The position numbers were made by a program, and so were the translations under genes. A DNA stretch of 64,000 bases, taken from Peterkaempfera sp044755465. Its GTDB lineage: Bacteria; Actinomycetota; Actinomycetes; Streptomycetales; Streptomycetaceae. Below the pieces are notes generated by a model. It saw only the letters and a list, made by a program, of their open reading frames with translations, searched no databases and had not been told where the DNA came from. Positions within the stretch are counted from its first letter, which is position 1. Every line of letters starts with the position of its first letter. The stretch is from assembly GCF_044755465.1 (NCBI RefSeq), contig NZ_JBIVRB010000001.1, forward strand, positions 434,001 to 498,000, given 5' to 3'. This document shows positions 1 through 8,454 of this stretch, one piece after another.

Positions 1-948
1 CTGCTCCGGGGTGAGCGGCTCCGGGGCGGCCAGCACGGCGGCGAGCCGCTCCGCGAAGGCGGCGGCCGGCTTCTCGCAGTCCGCCGCCGACATCTCCAGC
101 GGCAGGTCCCAGACCGGCACCGTCAGCCCGTGCGCCCGGAACGAGCCCACCAGCCTGGTCCCCTCACCGAGCGAGGCCTCACCGGCGGAGGCCAGTCGGG
201 CCAGCGCGTCCAGCAGTTCCTCCTCGGGGTGGGTCATCACCCAGCGCAGGTGGTTCTTCTCCGGCGTCCCGCACCAGTACGCCGAGTCCAGCCCGTGCAC
301 CTGCTCGGTGGGGATGACCGCCGCGTTCGCCCGCTCCAGCGACGCCGCCACCTCACCGGTGGCCGCCTCCGAGTCCTCCAACCAGAACTCGAACCCGCTG
401 TGCACGGTGGGCTCCAGCGGCGCCGACAGGTCCAGCAGGTCCTGGAGGCGCGGACCGCCCGGCGCCGGGCGGCGCGGCGGCACGGGGTTGCCGGGCTCGG
501 TCGCCAGCGCCTGCTCCAGGGCGTCGGCCAGGTCCCGGCTGACATCGCCGGACGAGGACTGCGTCTGTAGCCCCAGCAGGATCGCGCCGTCCGCGCGGCG
601 CAGCGCCGGCCAGGCCATCGGCAGCACGGTGGCCAGCGTCACCGACGGCACCTCGCCGTCGGCCGCCAGGCCCTGCCGCAGCGTCAGCGGCGCGGTGGCG
701 GCGGGCACCAGCTCGCGCAGCGCCACCCAGTCGGCCTCGCCCGGCAGCCCCTCGAACGGACGCTGCACCAGCTGCTGCACGGCGTGCGCGGCCTCCCGGC
801 CGTGGCACGCCTTGTACCGGCGGCCGGAGCCGCAGGGGCAGGGCTCGCGGGCGCCGACGACCGGGATCGACCCCGGGTCGGCCGCGGTCGCCTGCGGTGC
901 GGCGGCGGGCTTGCGCTGGGATGCCTTGTCGGCGGCCTTCTTGGCCAT
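1..948 (-). CDS. DUF5926 family protein with N-terminal SEC-C motif (C-terminus off the left edge)
   Basis: The visible 316 codons start MAKKAADKAS at 948. A SEC-C zinc motif, CPCGSGRRYKACHG, lies near residues 38-51. The rest is an acidic/hydrophobic domain typical of the actinomycete DUF5926 family. SEC-C motifs are known from SecA and bind zinc and nucleic acid or protein partners; the role of DUF5926 itself is unknown. The gene is transcribed leftwards and its stop lies outside the window. The family call rests on recognising the overall pattern, while the SEC-C motif is seen directly. Confidence 0.85.
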   Translation of the reverse strand, partial: MAKKAADKASQRKPAAAPQATAADPGSIPVVGAREPCPCGSGRRYKACHGREAAHAVQQLVQRPFEGLPGEADWVALRELVPAATAPLTLRQGLAADGEVPSVTLATVLPMAWPALRRADGAILLGLQTQSSSGDVSRDLADALEQALATEPGNPVPPRRPAPGGPRLQDLLDLSAPLEPTVHSGFEFWLEDSEAATGEVAASLERANAAVIPTEQVHGLDSAYWCGTPEKNHLRWVMTHPEEELLDALARLASAGEASLGEGTRLVGSFRAHGLTVPVWDLPLEMSAADCEKPAAAFAERLAAVLAAPEPLTPEQ

Positions 949-1102
949 GGTGCGGGTCTCCCCAATGCGGTGACGCTGTCGGCGATGCTTTCCGCCCGGA
1001 AGCGTAGCCGGGTGCCCGGGTCAAGGGGCCGCTCCGCCGCGCGTACGGCGCCGGTGGCGGCCGTCGCCGGGAGGTGAGCCGTCGCCGTGGGGTGAGGACG
1101 GG

Positions 1103-1741
1103 TCAGGCGATCCGGTCGGCCGGCTTGCGGTCGGCGGGGGAGAGCGGCGTCACGGTGGGGCCGCCGCGCCGGGCGTGCCGGGCCCGTACCGGCAGTACCG
1201 CCCAGACCGTCACCTCGCCGGGCGCGTCGTCGCGCACCCCCCAGTCGGCCGCCAGTCGGCCGACGATGCTCAGGCCCCGGCCGCCGCGCGCGGTGAGCGA
1301 GGGCCGGGCGCTGCGCGGCCTGGTCGGTGCGCCGCCGTCGACGACCTCCAGGGTCAGCAGCCCGTCGCTCTGCACCAGCCAGCGGACCAGCACCCCGCCG
1401 ACATCCTCGGCGTCGTCGCCGCGCACCGGGACCGCCCCGGCCGGGTTGCCCTGCGCCGGGTTGCCCTGCGCCGAATTGTTCAGGACCGGGTTGTCCAGGG
1501 CCGAGTTGTCCAGAGCCGAACTGTCCAGGTCCAGCAGCGGGGCCAGCGGCCGCGCATGGCGGCAGGCGTTGCTGAGCAGTTCCGAGAGGATGAGCACCGC
1601 GTCGTCCACCACCGGGTCCGGCACCTCCCGGTCGCGCAGCTCCCGGCGCAGGCGGCGCCGCGCGGTGCTGACGCTGGCCGGCCCGTGCGGCAGGGCCATG
1701 GTCGACGAAGTCGGCACATCCTGCGCCATCACCAAGGACAC
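1103..1741 (-). CDS. ATP-binding protein, HATPase_c anti-sigma/serine-kinase type
   Basis: Single GHKL ATPase domain of the RsbW/SpoIIAB type that streptomycetes carry in many copies. An N-box (ILSELLSNACRHA) and a G-box (GGRGLSIVGRLAADWG) are visible. The GTG start at 1741 is chosen because GGAGGT lies 8 nt upstream; an ATG at 1774 has no ribosome site. The oddity is an insert between N-box and G-box, where a five-residue unit like SALDN/NPVLN/NPAQG is repeated about six times, encoded by 15-bp tandem repeats at about 1438-1530. Probable role is phosphorylating or binding an anti-anti-sigma partner; the target is unknown. Confidence 0.85.
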   Translation of the reverse strand: MSLVMAQDVPTSSTMALPHGPASVSTARRRLRRELRDREVPDPVVDDAVLILSELLSNACRHARPLAPLLDLDSSALDNSALDNPVLNNSAQGNPAQGNPAGAVPVRGDDAEDVGGVLVRWLVQSDGLLTLEVVDGGAPTRPRSARPSLTARGGRGLSIVGRLAADWGVRDDAPGEVTVWAVLPVRARHARRGGPTVTPLSPADRKPADRIA

Positions 1742-1942
1742 CCCCGATACCTCCTTCGCCGCATGCCTGCGCATGCCGAATGGTGAATGCCCACCCGGAA
1801 TGCGGCGGAAACAGGATGCGGGCGATCACCCCAAGTCGTAAGAAGACAGACATGGCGGTTTCCACGACAGGTCATCCGATGATTACGCATTGTCGTAGAA
1901 GAGGAATGCACCCATCCACCGCCCGGAACAGCGCCTAAACGC

Positions 1943-2860
1943 TCAGCGGCCGAGCTGGTCCAGCACCTCGCGCGGTCGATTGGTGATCACCGCGTCCACC
2001 CCGAGCCGCAGGCAGAGCTCCACGTCGGCCGGGTCGTCCACCGTCCACACATGCACCCGGTGGCCCGCCCGGTGCAGCCGGGCCACGAACCCCGGATTGG
2101 CCCGCACCAGGTCGATACCGGGCCCGGCGATCGACACCCCGGGCGGCAGCGAGCCGTCCCGGAAGCGCAGCGGCAGCCGCTCCATCAGGAAGACGGTGGG
2201 CAGGCTCGGCGCGGCCTGCCGCACCCGGCGCAGCGACAACTGCGAGAAGCTCATGATCCGCACCGGGGAACGCTCCCCGGCCCGCGCCGGATCGGTGCCC
2301 GCCAGCCCGAACCGGTGCAGCACCCGCAGCAGTTCGGCCTCCACCCGGCCCGCGTAACGGGTCGGGTGCTTGGTCTCGATGGCCAGCTCCACCCGCCGCC
2401 CGGCGTCCGCGACCAGTTCGAGCAGCCGCTCCAGGGTGAGCACCGCGGACCGCTCCGGATCGGCCACCGGCCCCGTACCGGTCGGCCCCGTACCGGCCGG
2501 TGCAGGGGCCCGGTCGGGCGCCTCCGGCTCCTCCGGCGGCAGCGCCTCGTCCTTCCAGGAGCCGAAGTCCAGCTCGGCCAGGTCGGCCAGCTCCAGGGTG
2601 GAGACCACCCCGCGCCCGTTGGAGGTGCGGTCCACCCGGCGGTCGTGCACGCAGACCAGATGGCCGTCGGCGGTCAGCCGCACATCGCACTCCAGCGCGT
2701 CCGCGCCCTCCTCGATCGCCCGGCGGTAGGCCGCCAGGGTGTGTTCGGGGACGGCGCCGGAGGAGCCCCGATGGGCCACCACCCGGACGGTCGAGCGGTT
2801 GGGTACGGCGAGCGGCACCGGCGGCGCCGCCGCGGCTGCCATGGCTGGGGCTGTCCTCAC
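1943..2860 (-). CDS. glycerophosphodiester phosphodiesterase
   Basis: Hydrolyses glycerophosphodiesters to glycerol-3-phosphate and an alcohol. The GDPD signature is clear: VVAHRGSSGAVPEHTL near the N-terminus with the catalytic HRG and E, then ALECDVRLTADGHLVCVHD with the E-x-D metal ligands and second catalytic His, and ETKHPTRY further on. The TIM barrel ends with the usual WTVDDPAD and DAVITNRP motifs. About 305 residues is longer than the cytosolic minimum owing to a Pro/Gly-rich insertion (PAPAGTGPTGTGP). GTG at 2860 or ATG at 2842 could be the start. No signal peptide is evident, so it is probably cytosolic. Confidence 0.93.
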   Translation of the reverse strand: MRTAPAMAAAAAPPVPLAVPNRSTVRVVAHRGSSGAVPEHTLAAYRRAIEEGADALECDVRLTADGHLVCVHDRRVDRTSNGRGVVSTLELADLAELDFGSWKDEALPPEEPEAPDRAPAPAGTGPTGTGPVADPERSAVLTLERLLELVADAGRRVELAIETKHPTRYAGRVEAELLRVLHRFGLAGTDPARAGERSPVRIMSFSQLSLRRVRQAAPSLPTVFLMERLPLRFRDGSLPPGVSIAGPGIDLVRANPGFVARLHRAGHRVHVWTVDDPADVELCLRLGVDAVITNRPREVLDQLGR

Positions 2861-2950
2861 CCGTCCCAGCGTACGGGCGGCCGCGCCGCGCCCCGGCGAG
2901 GCCCGGTGGACGTCCGGGTGAACGTCCGGCGACGCCCGTACGACCGGGGG

Positions 2951-4345
2951 TTACGCCCGGCCCGCGTCCCGCCGGGTCAGCGGCGTCAGCGCCCAGGTGA
3001 CCAGGGCGGGCACCAGGAAGGCGAAGAGCGAGGCGGAGGTCCACTCCTGCGGGGTGAAGTGCGCCCAGCCGTGGACGTGGTCCCAGAAGCCGGCCCACCA
3101 GCCGCCGATGTCGGACGGCGAGAGGAACTGGTACGTCGCGAAGCCCAGCAGCCACGGCAGCAGCATCAGCGGCCGGCCCGGGGCGGACTCGGACAGGTCC
3201 CAGCCGCCGCGCCGGCCGCGCCCCAGGTAGTAGTCGACCGCGAGCACGGCCAGCAGCGGCACGAAGACCGAGCCGATCAGCCCCAGGAAGCCGTAGTACC
3301 AGCTGCCGAACTCCTTCACCGGCACCGCCAGCGCCGTCACCAGCACGCCGATCCCGACGGTCAGCACCCGCCGGTCCACCCTGGGGAAGAGGTTGTGGAC
3401 GGACATCGCGGTCGAGTAGACGTTGGCGAACGACTGGTCCACCTCGCGCAGCACCAGCACCGCGAAGAACGCCCACCCGGCGGTGACCCCGAGGAAGGTG
3501 TCGAAGATCCGCGAGCTGTCGCCGTGCGCCTGGAGCAGCGCCATCAGCCCGAGCACGAAGCACCACACCTGCGCCACGGTGTAGCCGGAGAAGGTCCCCC
3601 AGAAGGAGGCACCGGGCGTCCGCGAGTGCCGGGTGTAGTCGGCGGCCAGCGGTACGAAGGAGATCGACACCGCCAGGACGTAGTCGGTGGCGCCCAGGAA
3701 GCCGTGCCAGTTGCCCGCCCCCGGGTCCGGCACCCCCTGCCGGGCCAGCTGGACGGTGAAGTACACCATCGCGGCGCCCACCGCCACGGCCACGTACCGG
3801 CGCAGCAGCGCGATGGCGCCCAGCGGCCGGATGGTCAGCGCGGTGGTGACCGCGCCCGCCGCCACCACGTACAGCCAGTGCCAGCCCCGGCCGTGGGTCA
3901 TCGCCTCGGCGCCCATGGCGATCACGGTGAGCTCGTACACGCCCCAGCCGACGCACTGCACGATGTTGAGCACCGTCGGCAGGTACGACAGCCGGGTGCC
4001 GAACAGGCCGCGCAGCACCGCCATGGCGGGGGCGCCGGTGCGGGCGCCGATCACCCCGGCGACGGCCAGCATCAGGGTGCCGACGGCGGTGCCGACCACG
4101 ATCGCGGTCGCGGCGGCGGCGAAGGACAGCGTGCCGGTGCCGGTGCCCAGTACGGTCGCCGCGCTGCTGAAGCCGATCAGGCTGATGCCCATGTTGGCCC
4201 AGAAGGCCGCCTGGTCGCGGAAGCCCAGTGGGCGGGGCGGGGTGGTGTCCAGCACCAGCGGGGCCTCGCCGCCGGGGTGGTCCGGCCCGGGGGCGGGCAG
4301 GGTGGAGGTGGACATGCCCGAAGGCGAGGACGATGAAGCCGTCAC
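2951..4345 (-). CDS. cytX: NCS1-family permease, CytX-type (probable thiamine-precursor HMP transporter)
   Basis: A 464-residue membrane protein of the purine/cytosine permease (NCS1) family. It has a conserved N-terminal block (FRDQAAFWANMGISLIGFS) and about 12 hydrophobic segments. The start is GTG 4345, directly after a TPP riboswitch whose 3' strand contains the GGGAG ribosome site. NCS1 genes behind a THI box are classed as CytX, thought to import the thiamine precursor hydroxymethylpyrimidine. Thiamine-dependent control therefore backs the substrate call; the sequence alone would only give NCS1. Confidence 0.88.
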   Translation of the reverse strand: MTASSSSPSGMSTSTLPAPGPDHPGGEAPLVLDTTPPRPLGFRDQAAFWANMGISLIGFSSAATVLGTGTGTLSFAAAATAIVVGTAVGTLMLAVAGVIGARTGAPAMAVLRGLFGTRLSYLPTVLNIVQCVGWGVYELTVIAMGAEAMTHGRGWHWLYVVAAGAVTTALTIRPLGAIALLRRYVAVAVGAAMVYFTVQLARQGVPDPGAGNWHGFLGATDYVLAVSISFVPLAADYTRHSRTPGASFWGTFSGYTVAQVWCFVLGLMALLQAHGDSSRIFDTFLGVTAGWAFFAVLVLREVDQSFANVYSTAMSVHNLFPRVDRRVLTVGIGVLVTALAVPVKEFGSWYYGFLGLIGSVFVPLLAVLAVDYYLGRGRRGGWDLSESAPGRPLMLLPWLLGFATYQFLSPSDIGGWWAGFWDHVHGWAHFTPQEWTSASLFAFLVPALVTWALTPLTRRDAGRA

Positions 4346-4352
4346 GGCCGAT

Positions 4353-4460
4353 GCTCCCTACGCCGGCATTACCCGGTCAGGTTCCGGCGGTCGGCACCCC
4401 CTCGGCCCTGTACGGCCGACCGGTGCCCTCTCAGCCTGGTCGAGGTCCAAGCTCCCGCGT
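4353..4460 (-). promoter_or_regulatory. TPP riboswitch (THI box)
   Basis: On the minus strand the conserved parts are CGGGAGC, then GGCTGAGAGGGCACC, a variable stem, then GGAACCTGACCGGGTAATGC and CGGCGTAGGGAGC. These are the two TPP-binding halves and the closing stem. The 3' side supplies the GGGAG Shine-Dalgarno about 8 nt from the GTG of the permease gene, so ligand binding should block translation initiation. This is a direct sequence match to the known class. Confidence 0.96.
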
Positions 4461-4633
4461 GTCAGTTCGACACGCCATGCTAGGCGTACCGGGCCGCCAG
4501 GCCAAGGCCGGGGCCTGCGGAGATCAGCCCCGGCTAAGGAACCCACCATCCGCACGGGTGTGCTGCTTACGGCATTCAGACGGGCGATGGGAAATGCTGT
4601 GTCCCAAGGTCCTGTCATCCATGGAGGTCGTCC

Positions 4634-6214
4634 GTGAGCACCGAGCACGAGAGTGGGTTCACCGGGCCGCAGGGGGCGCAGCCCGCCGGCGGCCAGGACG
4701 CGGTGGGTCCGGCTCCCGACCGTACGGCGCAGCAGCCCGCCGTGCCGTCCGCCGGTGCGCCGCCCGTCGCCCCGGTGGGCGGGCCGTCCGCGGCCGTCCC
4801 TCCGCCGCCGGCCGCGTACCCGCCGCCGCCCGCCCCGGCCGACCCCGGCGCCACGGCACAGCAGCCGCTGTCCGCGTACCCGCCGCCGCAGACGCCGGCC
4901 ATGCCGGGCGCGGCGCCGTACGGTGCCGGTCCCGCGGCCGCCGTTGAGACGGAGGCCGACCGCGCGGCCTGGCCGCCGCCCAGCACTCACCCGTTCGGCG
5001 CAGGCCACCCGGTCGGCGGCTGGGGCGGCGGTGCGGACCACCCGGTCGGCGCCACCGCCGAGGGCAAGCCGCGCCGCCGCCGCAACGGCGGGCTGATCGC
5101 GCTGGTCGCGGCGGTGGCCATCGCCGCCGGGGGCATCGGCGGCGGGATCGGCGCCCTGGTGTCGGGCAACTCCGACTCCGGCAGCGTCGGCAGCAGCACC
5201 ACCATCTCCTCCACCGTCGACCAGGCCGCCCTGAACCGCGCCCCCACCAGCGTCGCGGGCATCGCCGCCAAGGCGCTGCCCAGCACCGTCACCATCAAGG
5301 CGGAGGGCTCCCAGGAGTCCGGCACCGGCACCGGCTTCGTGTACGACACCGAGGGCCACATCCTCACCAACAACCACGTGGTCGCCCCGGCGGCCAACGG
5401 CGGCAAGCTCACGGTCAAGTTCTCCGACGGCTCCAGCTACGCCGCCTCGGTGGTCGGCCGCGCCGAGGGCTACGACGTGGCGGTGATCAAGCTCGACAAC
5501 CCGCCGAAGAACAAGCTCACCCCGCTGCCGCTGGGCGACTCCGCCAAGGTCGCGGTCGGTGACGCCACCATCGCCATCGGCGCCCCCTTCGGCCTGGAGG
5601 GCACGGTCACCACCGGCATCATCAGCGCCAAGGACCGCCCGGTGGCCTCCGGCGACTCCACCGGCGCCCAGGCGTCGTACATGAACGCGCTCCAGACCGA
5701 CGCCTCCATCAACCCCGGCAACTCCGGCGGCCCGCTGCTCAACGCGGGCGGCCAGGTGATCGGCATCAACTCCGCGATCCAGTCCACCAGCCAGGGCGGC
5801 GGCAGCCCGTTCGGCCAGACCGAGCAGGCCGGCAGCATCGGCCTCGGCTTCGCCATCCCGATCAACCAGGCCAAGTGGGTCGCCGACACCCTGATCAAGA
5901 CCGGCCGCCCGGTCTACGCCATCCTCGGCGTGCTGCGCAACGACGACTACAACGGCGACGGCGCCCAGATCATGCCGTCCGACGTCCAGGGCACCCCCGC
6001 CATCACCCCCGGCGGCCCCGCCGACAAGGCCGGCCTCAAGCCCGGCGACGTCGTCACCAAGCTGGACGGCGTGCCGATCGACAGCGGCCCGACCCTGGTC
6101 AGCGAGATCTGGACCCACCGCCCCGGCGACAAGGTCTCCCTCACCTACACCCGCAGCGGCGAGACCCACACCACCACCGTCACCCTCGGCGAGCGCACCG
6201 GCGACAGCCAGTAG
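4634..6214 (+). CDS. HtrA/DegP-like membrane-anchored serine protease with PDZ domain
   Basis: A 526-residue protein. Residues 1-150 are Pro/Ala/Gly-rich and presumed cytosolic. One transmembrane segment follows (LIALVAAVAIAAGGIGGGIG), then an extracellular trypsin-like domain with catalytic His (TNNHVV), Asp (YDVAVIKLD) and Ser (NPGNSGGPLL). A C-terminal PDZ domain (GPADKAGLKPGDVV) follows. The GTG start at 4634 has GGAGG 6 nt upstream. The family handles misfolded exported proteins in the cell envelope. It is divergent from the riboswitch-controlled transporter. Confidence 0.94.
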   Translation: MSTEHESGFTGPQGAQPAGGQDAVGPAPDRTAQQPAVPSAGAPPVAPVGGPSAAVPPPPAAYPPPPAPADPGATAQQPLSAYPPPQTPAMPGAAPYGAGPAAAVETEADRAAWPPPSTHPFGAGHPVGGWGGGADHPVGATAEGKPRRRRNGGLIALVAAVAIAAGGIGGGIGALVSGNSDSGSVGSSTTISSTVDQAALNRAPTSVAGIAAKALPSTVTIKAEGSQESGTGTGFVYDTEGHILTNNHVVAPAANGGKLTVKFSDGSSYAASVVGRAEGYDVAVIKLDNPPKNKLTPLPLGDSAKVAVGDATIAIGAPFGLEGTVTTGIISAKDRPVASGDSTGAQASYMNALQTDASINPGNSGGPLLNAGGQVIGINSAIQSTSQGGGSPFGQTEQAGSIGLGFAIPINQAKWVADTLIKTGRPVYAILGVLRNDDYNGDGAQIMPSDVQGTPAITPGGPADKAGLKPGDVVTKLDGVPIDSGPTLVSEIWTHRPGDKVSLTYTRSGETHTTTVTLGERTGDSQ

Positions 6215-6257
6215 CTCACCCCCCACCCCGCCCCACCCGCTAGGCTGACCTCCGCCA

Positions 6258-6346
6258 GGAGGGCTGCCCGAGCGGCCTAAGGGAACAGTCTTGAAAACTG
6301 TCGTGCCGGGAAACCGTCACCGTGGGTTCGAATCCCACGCCCTCCG
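6258..6346 (+). tRNA. tRNA-Ser (anticodon UGA)
   Basis: GGAGGGC at the 5' end pairs with GCCCTCC at the 3' end, with discriminator G. The anticodon stem ACAGT/ACTGT closes the loop CTTGAAA, giving anticodon TGA. A long class-II variable arm and the T-loop GGTTCGAATCC are present. CCA is not encoded. Accessory DNA begins directly downstream, but no duplicated 3' end was seen in the window. Confidence 0.97.
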
Positions 6347-6365
6347 CAGCTAGCGATCCACAGCC

Positions 6366-6400
6366 GAGAGCCGGTGGCCCCACCCGGGGCCCCGGCTCTC
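6366..6400 (+). terminator. hairpin downstream of tRNA-Ser(UGA)
   Basis: The 9-bp arms GAGAGCCGG (6366-6374) and CCGGCTCTC (6392-6400) surround a G/C-rich loop. There is no U tract, as is usual in streptomycetes. Confidence 0.6.
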
Positions 6401-6490
6401 GCCGCTCTCCAGTCCAGCCTGCCTCGGCCGTGATCTCGTCGCTGACCAGCGCGAGGGTTCCTGCCGGGGGTCGCCGCCGGCGCGGGAGGG

Positions 6491-6664
6491 TTAGCGGGCT
6501 GCCGACCGGAAGACCACGGTTGTGGCCACGAGCGTGACAGCCGCTGCGGCTACGGCAGCCGCGCATCCCTTGGTGCCCTGCTGGTTCGTGCCACCGACCC
6601 AGTGGCCCGACACCCACCGTCCGGACCTGGTCCGATGTCCCTTACGCCAGTGCTTCCTGGCCAT
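6491..6664 (-). CDS. small basic membrane-tailed protein, function unknown
   Basis: 57 residues. A basic, Trp/His-rich N-terminal half (MARKHWRKGHRTRSGRWVSG) is followed by a hydrophobic Ala/Val segment that could be a C-terminal membrane anchor. The ATG at 6664 has GGGGAGG about 4-5 nt upstream. It is the last member of a leftward series beginning with the HTH gene at 9688. I do not recognise a named family. Confidence 0.5.
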   Translation of the reverse strand: MARKHWRKGHRTRSGRWVSGHWVGGTNQQGTKGCAAAVAAAAVTLVATTVVFRSAAR

Positions 6665-6847
6665 CACGCCTCCCCACTCGACAAGAGCCTGCCAAGCAGC
6701 GTGCTGGGCGTGGCCGGCGGGAGGTAGGGCGCACACCGGGCGCCCAGAAGCGGGCACGGCCAAGAGGTGGGGCGGAGGAAGCGCTGCCACGGAAGACGCG
6801 CCCGTTCGGTGCAGGGCTGGGCTGGCCGCTTCCTCGCCTCGGTGTGG

Positions 6848-6958
6848 TCAGCCGTGCTCGATGGCCACTGCGGCGAACAGAAAAGTTGCTGCGGTGAGAA
6901 GGACCAGGTGAAAGGCGTCGGCGGTCCACAGCCGCAGCCACATCAACCCGCCGCCCAT
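6848..6958 (-). CDS. possible 36-residue membrane peptide
   Basis: A short frame beginning MGGGLMWLRLWTADAF, followed by a strongly hydrophobic stretch and ending AIEHG. It starts 34 bp after the methyltransferase stop on the same strand. The ribosome site (GGGAG, about 12 nt away) is weak. One transmembrane helix is plausible. It is offered as a candidate because of position and composition only. The 180 bp between it and the next gene hold nothing clear. Confidence 0.35.
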   Translation of the reverse strand: MGGGLMWLRLWTADAFHLVLLTAATFLFAAVAIEHG

Positions 6959-6992
6959 CTTGGCTGCCAACTCCCGGGGCTGGTCGGGTGGC

Positions 6993-8177
6993 TCAGGGGG
7001 AGGGGAGGGGGTTGGTGGGGGTGGTGAGCCAGGGGTGTTGGGTGCCGTCGGGGTGGATGGTGAGGCCGAATTGGGTGAGTTCTGGTTGGCCCTGGGTCTG
7101 CCACCAGGAGAGTGCTCGTTCGACTTCGTCCCAGAGCCTGCGCGGACCTGACTGGTAGACCGTGGCCGAGGGCGCGCCCTGCCGGAAGACGGCGTTCGCC
7201 CAGGAGCGGCCAGAGAGGTCGAAGAACCACGCCTGGGTGGTGGCGGCGTCGGTCTGGTTGGTGACGTGGGCGCAGTTCGGGACGCACAGGCCGGCGATGA
7301 AGCGGGCTGTTCCGTATCGGCCGCCCAGGTCGTCGGGTCCCAGCCGTGTCGTGGACCGGTGGGCGTCGCCGGGGTAGGCGGGGACGTGGTGGCGGAAGCG
7401 GTTCCAGTCCAGCCGCTGGCCTCGCAGCTTCATGAACTCGACCGGTCGCAGGAACGGGCCGCTCGCGCTGCCGTCCGCGTTCACGGTCAGCTTGACCAGG
7501 ACGTCCCCGTTGCTGTCGTAGTCCGTGCCCCAGGGCGCGAGGATCACGCCGTCCGGGCGGGTCTGCCGCAGCCAGGTCACGGGGATTCTCCGGACGCCCG
7601 CCGTGACGATGACGCGATCGTAAGGAGCGCCGCGCTGCCAGCCGAACTCGCCGTTGGCCCGGACGATCTCGGGGTGGAGTCCGACCCGGGCCAGGGCCGT
7701 TCGGGCCTCTGCCGCGACGTGGGCGTCGACTTCGACGCTGACCACGTTTTCGCTGCCCAGTCGATGGGAGAGCAGTCCCGCCGTCCAGCCCGGACCGGTG
7801 CCGATCTCCAGCGCCCTCATGCCTGGTCGGACGTCCAGGTCGCGGAGCATGGAAGCGACGACGGACGGCATGCTCGCGGAACTCGTCGGTACGGCGCCGG
7901 GGACGTTCCCTTCGTGCTTGCCGTCGTCCCACTGGGTGACCAGGGGTACGTTGGCGAATGTCTGGCGTAGCCATTCGTCAGGATCATCCGCTTTGTCCAC
8001 AGCGACGCTCTGGCCAGTGGCCATGTCGAAGGCCCATACCAGGGCCGGCAGGAGGAGTGCGCGCGGCACGGCCTTGAAGCAGTCGACCCAGTCGGGTGTC
8101 AGCGAGCCGATGTCGAGGAGGAACCGCGTCAGCTCGTCGCCGGCGCGGTCCCGCTGCTCCATTGAGCGGTCGATCAC
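6993..8177 (-). CDS. PIMT-like SAM-dependent methyltransferase with C-terminal extension
   Basis: 394 residues. The middle carries a protein-L-isoaspartate methyltransferase-like Rossmann domain: motif I ALEIGTGPGWTAGLL, acidic SVEVD, and later YDRVIVTAGVRRIP. A leader (SSASMPSVVASML) resembles the PIMT substrate-gating region. Classical PIMT is about 210 residues; the extra 180 C-terminal residues resemble methyltransferases of peptide-maturation systems. The ATG overlaps the stop of the polyproline peptide gene (ATGA), implying coupled translation. Repair of isoaspartate or modification of that peptide are both possible; no ATP-grasp or lanthipeptide enzyme is adjacent. Confidence 0.82.
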   Translation of the reverse strand: MIDRSMEQRDRAGDELTRFLLDIGSLTPDWVDCFKAVPRALLLPALVWAFDMATGQSVAVDKADDPDEWLRQTFANVPLVTQWDDGKHEGNVPGAVPTSSASMPSVVASMLRDLDVRPGMRALEIGTGPGWTAGLLSHRLGSENVVSVEVDAHVAAEARTALARVGLHPEIVRANGEFGWQRGAPYDRVIVTAGVRRIPVTWLRQTRPDGVILAPWGTDYDSNGDVLVKLTVNADGSASGPFLRPVEFMKLRGQRLDWNRFRHHVPAYPGDAHRSTTRLGPDDLGGRYGTARFIAGLCVPNCAHVTNQTDAATTQAWFFDLSGRSWANAVFRQGAPSATVYQSGPRRLWDEVERALSWWQTQGQPELTQFGLTIHPDGTQHPWLTTPTNPLPSP

Positions 8178-8314
8178 TTGCGGTGTCCTCCGTTGCCGGG
8201 GGGCGACTCCCCGTCCGGCGGTGGCGGTGGCGGTGGCGGGGGCGGCGGCGTCCAGGGCTGACCGGGGAGGTTATCCCCGTCGCCCTCGTTCTCCAGGACC
8301 TGACCAACGTCCAC
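8174..8314 (-). CDS. 46-residue acidic/polyproline peptide, candidate substrate of the adjacent methyltransferase
   Basis: GTG at 8314 has GGAGGGG 5 nt upstream. The peptide begins VDVGQVLENEGDGDN, has a run of eleven prolines, then DGESPPGNGGHRK. Its stop overlaps the methyltransferase start by four bases. It has no Cys, Ser-rich core or signal peptide, so it is not a lanthipeptide precursor. It does contain Asp-Gly pairs, which are prone to aspartimide formation, the chemistry PIMT homologues promote in some modified peptides. Function is inferred only from context; it could equally be a structural linker-like protein. Confidence 0.6.
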   Translation of the reverse strand: MDVGQVLENEGDGDNLPGQPWTPPPPPPPPPPPDGESPPGNGGHRK

Positions 8315-8333
8315 GTCGGCCCCTCCAATCGGT

Positions 8334-8343
8334 GTAGTACTAC
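8334..8343. promoter_or_regulatory. 10-bp palindrome upstream of the peptide gene
   Basis: GTAGTACTAC is a perfect palindrome 20 bp upstream of the GTG at 8314. It may be an operator or overlap the transcription start. Confidence 0.35.
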
Positions 8344-8454
8344 CCCCGGCCAGCAGCGCGCCTGGCGGGGCTTGCACGCCCGTGTCCGCAGAAGGCTGGT
8401 GAACAGCCCGAGCGGGGGCTCGGACACCACGATGCCGCCTGTGAGGTCGATCCA

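Noticed and set aside
1729..1911. 60-codon minus-strand ORF upstream of the ATPase gene
   Set aside because: No ribosome site, no domain, overlaps the better-supported start region.
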